This document shows, in pieces, positions 1 to 6,082 of a stretch of DNA of 7,000 nt (position 1 is its first letter; each line of letters opens with the position of its first letter). Position numbers and translations under genes: made by a program. The DNA is from Promethearchaeia archaeon (GTDB lineage: Archaea; Asgardarchaeota; Lokiarchaeia; Sigyniarchaeales; SOKP01): the NCBI GenBank assembly GCA_029856445.1, contig JAHQWY010000196.1, forward strand, positions 1 through 7,000, in the 5' to 3' direction. The notes beneath the pieces are model-generated. The model was not told where the DNA came from. It saw only the letters and a list, made by a program, of their open reading frames with translations, and ran no database searches.

Positions 1-839
1 TCATCTTTTATTCTTAGAAATCCTTCTTTTTCAAGTTGAGAAAGAATAGTTCTTATTCTTTCAATACTAGAATCTTTTAATTTTTTCTCAATGTCGGCAA
101 GGGCGATAGATTTATATTTAATTATCATTCTCAAAAGCTTTCCTCTTATCTGCCGATTTGTTCCTTTAAATTTGGCTTGCTTTCGATAGTGAGCACTTCG
201 TTTATTCAAATTAGGAAACCTTTTTTTTAGCATCACACCATAATCCATCAAAGCGTAATACCATTCACGAGGGTTATCTTTATCCATTGTTTTCTCTAAT
301 ATTGGGGCGATATCTTTATCTCTTATATTGTTTTTGCCTGGAAAGAAGAAATAGATATAAACTCTTCTTATATTAGTTTCAATGAATAAAGTTGGTTTAT
401 TAAATGCAAAGGTAATGATTGAAGAAGCGGTGTTGTGTCCTATTTGCGGGAAGCTCTTTAATATTTCTACAGAATCAGGTAATTGACCATTATACTCATT
501 AATTACAATTTCAGCAATTTTCTTTATTGCTATTGCTCTTCGATTATAACCTAAACCTTGCCACATTTTCAGAACTTCATCAAGTGGTGCGTTTGATAAT
601 ACGAAGAAATTTGGGAATTTTTCAGTAAAGTTCAGAAATTTTTCTGTTACCCTTCCAGTTTGAGTTTGTTGTAACATAATTTCTGAAACTAAAACATTAT
701 AAGGAGTGATATTTTTCCTAAAGGGAAAATTTCTTCCTTGTTGTTTAAAATAATCATAAATTATGTTTCGGAATTGTGAAACTATTTTTGGTGAAAGACC
801 GATAGAATTATAAAGATCATGGAATTCTGAGATAAGTAT
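1..839 (-). CDS. MutY-like HhH-GPD DNA glycosylase lacking the Fe-S cluster (C-terminus cut by window edge)
   Basis: The frame is open on the minus strand from 845 to the left edge, giving about 279 residues without a stop. Numbered from the proposed start at 839, it shows the MutY/EndoIII order: FRNIIYDYF (23-31), VSEIMLQQTQ (51-60, with Glu53 at the MutY catalytic Glu position), MWQGLGYNRRA (92-102), the helix-hairpin-helix FPQIGHNTAS (130-139), FIETNIRRV (152-160) and ALMDYG (196-201). The family excises mispaired bases such as adenine opposite 8-oxoguanine. Asn136 stands where lyase-type EndoIII has Lys. The usual catalytic Asp of MutY ([LI]-D-x-N-V) is Glu154 here. No cysteine occurs in the visible protein, so the C-terminal Fe4S4 site is absent; basic sequence with NKRSAHY and a winged-helix-like end (about 245-279) follow instead. 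No ATG, GTG or TTG lies in frame upstream of Met55, which is inside the catalytic motif. I propose an AUA start at 837-839. A start-region frameshift is the alternative. The family call is firm; the substrate is not. Confidence 0.85.
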   Translation of the reverse strand, partial: MLISEFHDLYNSIGLSPKIVSQFRNIIYDYFKQQGRNFPFRKNITPYNVLVSEIMLQQTQTGRVTEKFLNFTEKFPNFFVLSNAPLDEVLKMWQGLGYNRRAIAIKKIAEIVINEYNGQLPDSVEILKSFPQIGHNTASSIITFAFNKPTLFIETNIRRVYIYFFFPGKNNIRDKDIAPILEKTMDKDNPREWYYALMDYGVMLKKRFPNLNKRSAHYRKQAKFKGTNRQIRGKLLRMIIKYKSIALADIEKKLKDSSIERIRTILSQLEKEGFLRIKD

Positions 840-850
840 TATAAATCACC
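837..850 (-). promoter_or_regulatory. Shine-Dalgarno GGTGA and proposed AUA start of the MutY-like gene
   Basis: On the minus strand GGTGA (850-846) is followed by six bases and then ATA (839-837), in frame with the glycosylase. The spacing equals that of the upstream-transcribed CoA-transferase gene. The TGA of this same GGTGA (848-846) closes the frame upstream, so translation must begin between 845 and Met55. A second ATA at 842-840 is possible. A TATA-like stretch (about 862-872) could also place the transcript start near 842, which would make the message nearly leaderless. This is inference from spacing only. Confidence 0.4.
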
Positions 851-897
851 ATAATGCTATAGAAATATATCTATAATAGTAAAAAATTTATTAGGAA

Positions 898-2808
898 TCA
901 TTTTGAAATATCAAAAATAAATTCAGTTACACCACCCTCAATTCTTCTGAATTTTATATCATATCCAGAAGTGTTAATAACATGAATCATCGCCTTGTTT
1001 TCAAGTAAAATTGAACCTCCTAAGCTTTTATAATTAAGTTCTTGTCCAATTTGGACAAGAAAAGGCAGTAGAAATCTTGTTAGACCTAAACCTCGCCAAT
1101 CTTTATGAACTACAAACAATAATTCTGCTAAAGAAGGTTGAGATGTCTTAAAAAAACCCCCCATACCAATAATCTTTTCTTGTCCATTCTCACTATCGAC
1201 AGCTACTAATATCATATCCGTAGAATAATCAATATTCACCATTGGGGCAATTTTCTTATGACGAAAATCTTTCATAGGAGTAAAAAAGCGCATATATCTA
1301 TCTTTATCGTCAAGAGAATAATGTAATTCTTGTATCATTCTCTCATCAGTGGGTTTCACTGGTCGGACTTTTACTACTTTCTCATTTTTCAATGTTATCA
1401 TAATCTCATATTTCTGAGGATATATGGAAATTCTACCATCAATAGAGATTGGCAATTTTTGATCAGAGTATATATAATTCCACTTTTTTGCTTTCTCTAA
1501 TAATTCTTCTCTAAAATCAGGGTGGGCAATATTAATCATCTGTAAAACTCTTTCACGTATAGACTTCCCATATAGATATGCGATCCCCCATTCAGAGACA
1601 ACATAATGTACGTCCCCTCTTGTAATCACTACTCCCGATCCTGGTTGAAGATAAGGTACAATCCGAGAAATTACAGTTCCGTCCTTCAATGTCGCTGTTG
1701 ATGGGATTACCATTATCGGTTTTCCATTTTTTGCACGAGCTGCACCTCGAACAAAATCAACTTGACCTCCAATTCCACTATAAAATTTATGTCCAATCGA
1801 ATCTGAATTTACTTGCCCTGTTAGATCAACCGAAAGCGCAGCATTTATGGCAACTTGTTTCTTATTTTGACTAATTATATAGGGATCGTTAGTATAATCA
1901 CATGGGTGAAATTCAACCATAGGATTATCATCAACAAAATCATATAGCCTTTTTGTACCCATAACAAAAGAACAGATAATCTTATCCTTATGGATTGTCT
2001 TTTTTTTACAAGTAACTACACCCTGTTCTACAAGATCGACAATCCCATCTGAAAACACTTCACTATGAACACCTAAGTCTTTTTTATCATGCAATGCTGC
2101 AGTAACTGCGTTTGGGATTCCGCCGATACCCATTTGAATTGTTGATTCGTTTTCTATTAAGGATGCTACAAATTTTGCAATCTTTTTTGCTATATCATCA
2201 GGTTCTCCATAACTATATTCAATTATATCATGATCTGAAAGAATAAATGCATCAATATCATCCATATGAATAAAAGCATCTCCTAAGGTACGAGGCATTT
2301 TAGGATTGATCTCTGCAACTACGCAATTAGCTACCTCTGCAATAGGTTTTACAATATCCACATTTATTCCAAAACTACAGAAACCGTATTTATCTGGTGC
2401 ACTCACTTGTATTAGTGCTGTATCTAAATGCATCTTCCCTAATTTGAATAATCTTGGGATTTCTGAAAGTAAGATTGGAGTATAGTCTGCTTGTCCAGCT
2501 GTTATGTATTTACGTAGTGATTTTCCAATAAACAATGCATTATGCCTAAATAGATCCTCTATCCCTCCGACCGTTTCATAATAATCGAGATCACTCAAAC
2601 TGAGGAAATGCAAAATTTCCACGTCAGGAAGCTTTAATCCAAACTCAATCAATTTTTTCGTAAGATCTATAGGTTCTGCGCAACCCGAATCAATAAAAAT
2701 TCGATTTCCTGGCTTAATGAATTTTTTAATAGCATTATCAATGGTTTCTTGCTTATTTTTATATTCTTTCAAAGAATCAGAGAGATTTAAATCTGGAGTA
2801 ATGGGCAA
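898..2808 (-). CDS. CoA-transferase/acetyl-CoA hydrolase-type enzyme fused to a C-terminal GNAT acetyltransferase domain
   Basis: This 636-aa cytoplasmic protein has two domains. Residues about 20-445 match the 4-hydroxybutyrate/acetate CoA-transferase (acetyl-CoA hydrolase/transferase) family: MGIGGIPNAV (226-235), HSEVFSDGIVDLVEQG (248-263), MGTKRLYDF (283-291), VDLTGQVNSDSIG (327-339), SGIGGQVDFVRGAA (344-357) and INIAHPDFREEL (426-437). Glu250 in the HSE motif is the likely nucleophile that forms the glutamyl-CoA intermediate. Residues about 478-633 form a GNAT domain that opens with VRPVKPTDERMIQEL and DRYMRFF, as in Pat-type protein acetyltransferases, with the acetyl-CoA loop WRGLGL at 571-576. 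The start is TTG, supported by AGGTGA six bases upstream. The likely chemistry is CoA transfer between carboxylic acids, with the GNAT half acetylating an amine or protein lysine. The fusion is known in bacteria and archaea, but its natural substrates cannot be read from the sequence. The gene stands alone and diverges from the methyltransferase gene. Confidence 0.9.
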   Translation of the reverse strand: MPITPDLNLSDSLKEYKNKQETIDNAIKKFIKPGNRIFIDSGCAEPIDLTKKLIEFGLKLPDVEILHFLSLSDLDYYETVGGIEDLFRHNALFIGKSLRKYITAGQADYTPILLSEIPRLFKLGKMHLDTALIQVSAPDKYGFCSFGINVDIVKPIAEVANCVVAEINPKMPRTLGDAFIHMDDIDAFILSDHDIIEYSYGEPDDIAKKIAKFVASLIENESTIQMGIGGIPNAVTAALHDKKDLGVHSEVFSDGIVDLVEQGVVTCKKKTIHKDKIICSFVMGTKRLYDFVDDNPMVEFHPCDYTNDPYIISQNKKQVAINAALSVDLTGQVNSDSIGHKFYSGIGGQVDFVRGAARAKNGKPIMVIPSTATLKDGTVISRIVPYLQPGSGVVITRGDVHYVVSEWGIAYLYGKSIRERVLQMINIAHPDFREELLEKAKKWNYIYSDQKLPISIDGRISIYPQKYEIMITLKNEKVVKVRPVKPTDERMIQELHYSLDDKDRYMRFFTPMKDFRHKKIAPMVNIDYSTDMILVAVDSENGQEKIIGMGGFFKTSQPSLAELLFVVHKDWRGLGLTRFLLPFLVQIGQELNYKSLGGSILLENKAMIHVINTSGYDIKFRRIEGGVTEFIFDISK

Positions 2809-2820
2809 ATATATTCACCT
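2809..2820 (-). promoter_or_regulatory. Ribosome binding site fixing the TTG start of the CoA-transferase/GNAT gene
   Basis: Read on the minus strand, AGGTGA (2820-2815) lies six bases ahead of TTG (2808-2806). It is complementary to the archaeal 16S 3' end. No ATG competes nearby, so the TTG start is well supported. Confidence 0.7.
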
Positions 2821-2860
2821 TAAATTAGTTTTAATTACACTAAATTTAGTTATTAAGGAG

Positions 2861-2872
2861 TTTTAAATATAA
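2861..2872 (-). promoter_or_regulatory. Probable TATA box of the CoA-transferase/GNAT gene
   Basis: The minus strand reads TTATATTTAAAA here. An archaeal start site about 25 bp downstream would fall near 2841, leaving a leader of about 33 nt that contains the AGGTGA site. The whole spacer is very AT-rich, so the exact box is uncertain. Confidence 0.4.
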
Positions 2873-2931
2873 TTATAGGCATTACTAATAATAAAAAATT
2901 TAAACAATAATGTAGTTAGGAAAATATTTGG

Positions 2932-2940
2932 TTATTTATT
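2932..2940 (+). promoter_or_regulatory. Possible TATA box of the methyltransferase-like gene
   Basis: TTATTTATT lies about 30 bp ahead of the ATG at 2967. A start site near 2961 would give an almost leaderless message. In that case the GAGG at 2953-2956 would not be used as a ribosome binding site. Confidence 0.3.
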
Positions 2941-2966
2941 GAATTAATTTGCGAGGAAATTATTTT

Positions 2967-3587
2967 ATGTACATCTTTTTTTTTATATGGGTATTAGCGA
3001 TTATTTTAATCATGCCTATTTATTTTTTGTCAGTAAGTCATCTGCAATTACAAGATAAATTTGGAAAAGAGAAGGGTTTGGTAATAGCTAAGATTTTTGG
3101 ATATGTTTCAGGATGGGGTTTTTTTATATTTCTCTTCGGCATCTGGTTATCATCTCAACCAAAATTTAGAATCCCATTCCTTGAAGAAAAGTTGATTTCT
3201 CTTCCTATTATCAATTCGTCAATTTCTGTTTTTCATTTCATTATTTCAGCCCCAATAATAACGATTGGTGCTTGGTTTGGAATTGTAGGCGTAATGGGAA
3301 CAACAATAAAAGTTGCAGAAACACATAAACCAGAAAAAGTTATTAATACAGGGATTTATTCGAAAATTAGACACCCGCAATACTTTGGAGCCATCCTTTC
3401 ACATTTTGGTATTTCACTTCTGCTATCTGCTTTCTTTTCTCTGTTAGCTACACCACTAGTTATTTTATTGATTTACTTGATTTCATGGAAAGAAGAAAAA
3501 GAGTTAGTAAGAGAATTCGGTAAAGATTATGAAGATTATAAAAAATCTGTTCCAATGTTTATTCCAAAATTAAAGAATAGCAAATAA
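2967..3587 (+). CDS. Isoprenylcysteine carboxyl methyltransferase (ICMT/PEMT)-family integral membrane protein
   Basis: This is a 206-aa membrane protein with hydrophobic segments near residues 3-23, 44-62, 88-110 and 142-173. The C-terminal third carries the signature of this S-adenosylmethionine-dependent family: NTGIYSKIRHPQYFG (127-141), then SWKEEKEL (173-180), FGKDYEDY (184-191) and VPMFIP (195-200). In the family the RHPxY and EE...FG..Y..Y..VP elements line the cofactor and active-site pocket. The methyl acceptor could be a prenylated thiol, a lipid head group or another membrane compound. The frame extends back to a TTG at 2949, but I prefer the ATG at 2967: it begins directly at the first membrane helix, and GAGG lies ten bases upstream. 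The gene is not obviously co-transcribed with a partner, so the substrate is unknown. Confidence 0.85.
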   Translation: MYIFFFIWVLAIILIMPIYFLSVSHLQLQDKFGKEKGLVIAKIFGYVSGWGFFIFLFGIWLSSQPKFRIPFLEEKLISLPIINSSISVFHFIISAPIITIGAWFGIVGVMGTTIKVAETHKPEKVINTGIYSKIRHPQYFGAILSHFGISLLLSAFFSLLATPLVILLIYLISWKEEKELVREFGKDYEDYKKSVPMFIPKLKNSK

Positions 3588-3650
3588 AAGTTAATAATAA
3601 ACCATCAGTTTACATTTAGGTTAAAAGCAGAATAAACAATAATAAATATC

Positions 3651-3670
3651 TAAATTCCTTCTAGAATTTA
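3651..3670. repeat. Short inverted repeat ahead of the 112-aa protein gene
   Basis: TAAATTC (3651-3657) and GAATTTA (3664-3670) are perfect 7-bp inverted arms around a 6-base loop. The right arm overlaps a TATA-like AATTTAAAG (3665-3673), about 37 bp ahead of the ATG at 3705. It could be an operator, but in such AT-rich DNA it may be chance. The rest of the 3588-3704 spacer shows nothing I recognise. Confidence 0.3.
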
Positions 3671-3704
3671 AAGAAAAAGACATTTAGATTTTCCAAGTTT
3701 TCAA

Positions 3705-4043
3705 ATGCCAAGTGATACAATTGAAATAGAGGATTTAGAAGCATTTATTGATGGTTTAACAACTTCCCTTGATACATTAGGAGATCTTGATCCAACCAAG
3801 GCTAGAGGGTTTCAAGCTCAACTAGCGAAAGCCATTTCTGATTTAAGATTAAAGAGAGCAGCAAAAATTGAACCTACTCCTGAACATATAGGACATTTCA
3901 CTAAAGCGGATTTAAAAAAATATTTATTGAAAGAACTAGAAACTCTTCAAAATCACTTGGACTCCACAGATTACAACCGAAGAAAAAAGTTTGAATTAGT
4001 AAAAAAAATCGCTCTGATACGAGAGCAGATAAATTCTATATAA
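3705..4043 (+). CDS. Unrecognised small helical protein, 112 aa
   Basis: I do not recognise a family. The protein is hydrophilic and predicted to be mostly helical. An acidic N-terminal part (EIEDLEAFIDGL, 6-17) leads into a stretch rich in Ala, Lys and Leu (36-53), then a loop with PTPEH (57-61). A charged C-terminal half (66-110) of the form LKKYLLKELETL and KFELVKKIALI could form a helical hairpin or coiled coil. It has no cysteine, signal peptide or membrane segment, so it is probably cytoplasmic. The start ATG has no Shine-Dalgarno match. A TATA-like element about 37 bp upstream suggests a short leader. Coding is supported by the long open frame, which is less AT-rich than the spacers, and by the oligo-T end signal right after the stop. 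The TatD-like gene follows on the same strand. Confidence 0.7.
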   Translation: MPSDTIEIEDLEAFIDGLTTSLDTLGDLDPTKARGFQAQLAKAISDLRLKRAAKIEPTPEHIGHFTKADLKKYLLKELETLQNHLDSTDYNRRKKFELVKKIALIREQINSI

Positions 4044-4057
4044 TTTTTATATTTTTT
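4044..4057 (+). terminator. Oligo-T transcription stop after the 112-aa protein gene
   Basis: Immediately after the TAA come runs of five and six T residues separated by a few bases. Archaeal RNA polymerase commonly terminates at such T-rich tracts without a hairpin. It also separates this gene from the TatD-like gene, which has its own TATA-like element. Confidence 0.45.
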
Positions 4058-4063
4058 AGACTA

Positions 4064-4092
4064 TTTATACTAAATTTTTGGAGGTGGAACCA
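4064..4092 (+). promoter_or_regulatory. TATA-like box and strong Shine-Dalgarno that decide the start of the TatD-like gene
   Basis: TTTATACT (4064-4071) is a TATA candidate. GGAGGTG (4080-4086) is a 7-base match to the archaeal anti-Shine-Dalgarno, followed by a six-base gap and then ATT at 4093. Both signals point to initiation at or near 4093. The TTG at 4078 overlaps the Shine-Dalgarno itself and has no such site of its own. Confidence 0.5.
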
Positions 4093-4848
4093 ATTCTAAT
4101 TGATATTCACTGTCATGCAAATCTTTACTTAACGTTAGATCAGGTTATTAAGGAAGCTAAAAGTGTGGGAGTAGAAAAGATAATTGCTGTTGGAATGAGC
4201 GCTCTTAGCATTGAAAGAATATTAGAAATATCAGATATATATGAAGAAATTTTTCCTGCTTTAGGTATTCATCCTGAAGAAGTAAGAATGAATAATGATA
4301 TTGAAAACCAATTAGATTCTGTAATTAATATTATTAGAGAAAATAAAAACAAGATATGTGCTATCGGTGAAATCGGATTAGATCATCATTTTGTAAAAGA
4401 AAAGGAGTTATACCCTCTTCAAAAAAGAATTTTTGAAATAATGTTATCATTAGCACAAGAATTAAAATTACCTGTGAATTTACACACAAAGGGTGCAGAA
4501 AAATTGGTTTTTGATATGCTTCCATCCTTTAATATTCCTAATGTCAATATTCATTGGTATTCAGGACCGGAAGAATTTCTAAATTTAGGAATAGATAGAG
4601 GATATTTTTTCTCTATTACTCCCGCAATTAGTTATTCTCCTGCAGTAAAAAAAACCGTGGAAAAAACTGATGAACAATTTCTATTACTTGAAAGTGATGG
4701 ACCCGTGAAATATTCAGGAAAAACTGGAACTCCTGCAATGATTAGAGATGTATTAAAAGCAATTTCAAAATTTAAAGACATTCCTCCTGATGAATTGGAA
4801 AATCAAATCTTTGAAAATACTAAAAAAATATTTCCAAAACTATTTTAG
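4093..4848 (+). CDS. TatD-family metal-dependent hydrolase (probable DNase), proposed AUU start
   Basis: The product is a TIM-barrel metal hydrolase of 251 aa. Counted from 4093, all usual metal ligands of the TatD family are visible: IDIHCH (His6, His8), AIGEIGLDHHF (Glu91), NLHTKGAE (His129), IHWYSG (His154) and LLESDGP (Asp204). TatD proteins are magnesium-dependent deoxyribonucleases linked to DNA fragmentation or repair; archaeal relatives are less studied. The frame can be extended to TTG at 4078 (256 aa), but the family typically begins M-L-I-D-x-H-C-H. A GGAGGTG ribosome binding site sits six bases before ATT at 4093, which would give exactly that N-terminus. GTG at 4084 lies inside the Shine-Dalgarno. 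The gene follows the 112-aa gene by 49 bp and ends 11 bp from the convergent thyA stop. The function call is firm at family level; the AUU start is inferred. Confidence 0.87.
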   Translation: MLIDIHCHANLYLTLDQVIKEAKSVGVEKIIAVGMSALSIERILEISDIYEEIFPALGIHPEEVRMNNDIENQLDSVINIIRENKNKICAIGEIGLDHHFVKEKELYPLQKRIFEIMLSLAQELKLPVNLHTKGAEKLVFDMLPSFNIPNVNIHWYSGPEEFLNLGIDRGYFFSITPAISYSPAVKKTVEKTDEQFLLLESDGPVKYSGKTGTPAMIRDVLKAISKFKDIPPDELENQIFENTKKIFPKLF

Positions 4849-4859
4849 AAAAGGAGAAA

Positions 4860-5861
4860 TTAATTAATTAAATCAGCAATTTCTTCAGGAAACTGCTCCC
4901 CTTTGACTTTCATCCGATTTAACATATCCTTAACTTCAGATATTGTACTCCCATAAATATGGAGAGAATTGCTAAAATCTAAATAATGTCCCATTTCTAC
5001 ACCTAGTTTATCTGCTATGTTTTTTTGAATCCTTATCATGCCGTTTACGTTTGCCTCCCATGCTCGGAACAAATCTCGACTTCTCCACGTTGTTTGCATG
5101 ATCAATTTTCCATCTTTTATTCGCATAAAAATTCTCTGAAGACAAGGAGGATCCTCATGATAGGGATCAACTAGAGGGCGCCAAGTGATTGCCTGTGCTC
5201 GGCGTGAATATGGTGTTTCTTTTAATTTTTGGATTATATATTCCATTTGATTAATTCTTGGAAAATTCAAAGTAGCCATAGGAATTTTCTCGATAACTAA
5301 CTGTTCTGAAATTGATTTATCTAAATCAAATTCAATCCCATTATCCAATTTCCAAATATTAGAACTGGGAGTACTTTCAATTTTTTCTGCTTTAACTAAT
5401 TTTTCATGTTTTTTTACAAATTCATTATCTACAAAATCAATATTATAAATCTTGTGAATAGAATCCTCAAGAGAATAAGGAGCATAATTAAATAATCTGT
5501 CATGATAAGAATATGGAAAACTTACAGCTGATTCATAAAGTAAATGGTCATTTATACCTTCCATTATCTCTTCAATATAACCACTTTGAATAGATCCTAT
5601 TAAATATGTATCTGCTATACAGCCATATACCTCATGAGAATTACCATGTTTTGATCTAAACTTCATAACTTTCTCTTTACGCATTATAGGATTACTAAAT
5701 GGTTCTCTAATTTCAATTAACACTGTAGCATCTTTAGAAGGAGGATCTTCAGGTTTATCATATTCTGTTTTTATATCGTCTCCGTTATATAAAACTTGAC
5801 CAACAGCAGATAACCAAGCGTCTCGTATATCTCTTTTGGAAATGAAAAAGACTTTTGCCAT
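4860..5861 (-). CDS. thyA: Archaeal-type thymidylate synthase ThyA
   Basis: The enzyme would methylate dUMP to dTMP using a methylene-folate or methylene-pterin donor in the cytoplasm. The C-terminal half has the catalytic set: phosphate-binding SRRAQAITW (219-227), nucleophile Cys240 in DPPCLQR (237-243), TTWRSRDLFRAWEANVNG (257-274), and the substrate-binding end LDFSNSLHIYG (294-304) with Asp295, His301 and Tyr303. Asn271 aligns with the Asn that selects dUMP; dCMP hydroxymethylases have Asp there. The N-terminal part (DAWLSAVGQVLYNGDDIKTE, 14-33, and a PPSKDAT motif at 40-46) matches the archaeal form rather than the E. coli form. At 333 aa it is longer than the roughly 220-aa methanogen enzymes. 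The extra length includes a poorly conserved hydrophilic stretch near 130-195. The ATG has no Shine-Dalgarno, but a TATA box about 27 bp upstream suggests a leaderless message. Confidence 0.92.
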   Translation of the reverse strand: MAKVFFISKRDIRDAWLSAVGQVLYNGDDIKTEYDKPEDPPSKDATVLIEIREPFSNPIMRKEKVMKFRSKHGNSHEVYGCIADTYLIGSIQSGYIEEIMEGINDHLLYESAVSFPYSYHDRLFNYAPYSLEDSIHKIYNIDFVDNEFVKKHEKLVKAEKIESTPSSNIWKLDNGIEFDLDKSISEQLVIEKIPMATLNFPRINQMEYIIQKLKETPYSRRAQAITWRPLVDPYHEDPPCLQRIFMRIKDGKLIMQTTWRSRDLFRAWEANVNGMIRIQKNIADKLGVEMGHYLDFSNSLHIYGSTISEVKDMLNRMKVKGEQFPEEIADLIN

Positions 5862-5881
5862 TTTTGCTCAAACTGATTAAA

Positions 5882-5894
5882 TTTTAAATTAAAA
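5882..5894 (-). promoter_or_regulatory. TATA box of thyA, leaderless spacing
   Basis: The minus strand reads TTTAATTTAAAAT centred about 27 bp before the thyA ATG (5861). That is the distance expected when transcription starts at the start codon itself. No Shine-Dalgarno is seen, which fits a leaderless message. Confidence 0.45.
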
Positions 5895-6050
5895 ATTGAT
5901 AAGCTTATTTACTAATCAAATTATTAGAATATATTTGTTAAAAACTTAATAAAATTCTATTGAGTATATTAAATTTTTAAATCCAATTTAGTAGGATTTA
6001 TTAGTTATTCCTCACATTAAGAGTTCCATAACATTTATAAAACCCATATT

Positions 6051-6078
6051 TACATTATGTTAATATAAGAATAATGTA
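6051..6078. repeat. 8-bp perfect inverted repeat in the thyA / 58-aa gene spacer
   Basis: TACATTAT (6051-6058) and ATAATGTA (6071-6078) are perfect inverted arms with a 12-base gap, so the arm centres lie 20 bp apart, about two helical turns. The repeat ends just before a TATA-like TTTATAT (6083-6089). It is well placed to bind a dimeric regulator of the 58-aa gene. The rest of the 268-bp spacer (5862-6129) is very AT-rich and holds no RNA gene or other frame that I can support. Confidence 0.4.
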
Positions 6079-6082
6079 GTAA

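Noticed and set aside
1822..1842. Apparent loss of the catalytic glutamate: Ser326 before VDLTGQV in the CoA-transferase domain
   Set aside because: In 4-hydroxybutyrate CoA-transferase-type enzymes the nucleophile lies in the HSE(M/V)xSDG motif, as far as I recall. That Glu is present here as Glu250, and the position before VDLTGQV varies in the family.
1689..1874. 61-aa open frame on the plus strand, antisense to the CoA-transferase gene
   Set aside because: It lies wholly inside the strongly conserved CoA-transferase domain on the other strand, has no ribosome binding site and looks like no protein; it is a shadow frame.
2821..2855. Hairpin or direct-repeat riboswitch in the leader of the CoA-transferase gene
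   Set aside because: The AAATTAGT/ACTAAATTT arms are imperfect and almost all A/T. The leader is too short for a known riboswitch class.
2949..2966. TTG at 2949 as start of the ICMT-like gene
   Set aside because: The ATG at 2967 starts right at the first membrane helix and follows GAGG; the six extra residues would overlap that site.
4041..4093. Operon of the 112-aa gene with the TatD-like gene
   Set aside because: An oligo-T tract follows the first stop and a new TATA-like element precedes the second gene, so independent transcription is at least as likely; readthrough cannot be excluded.
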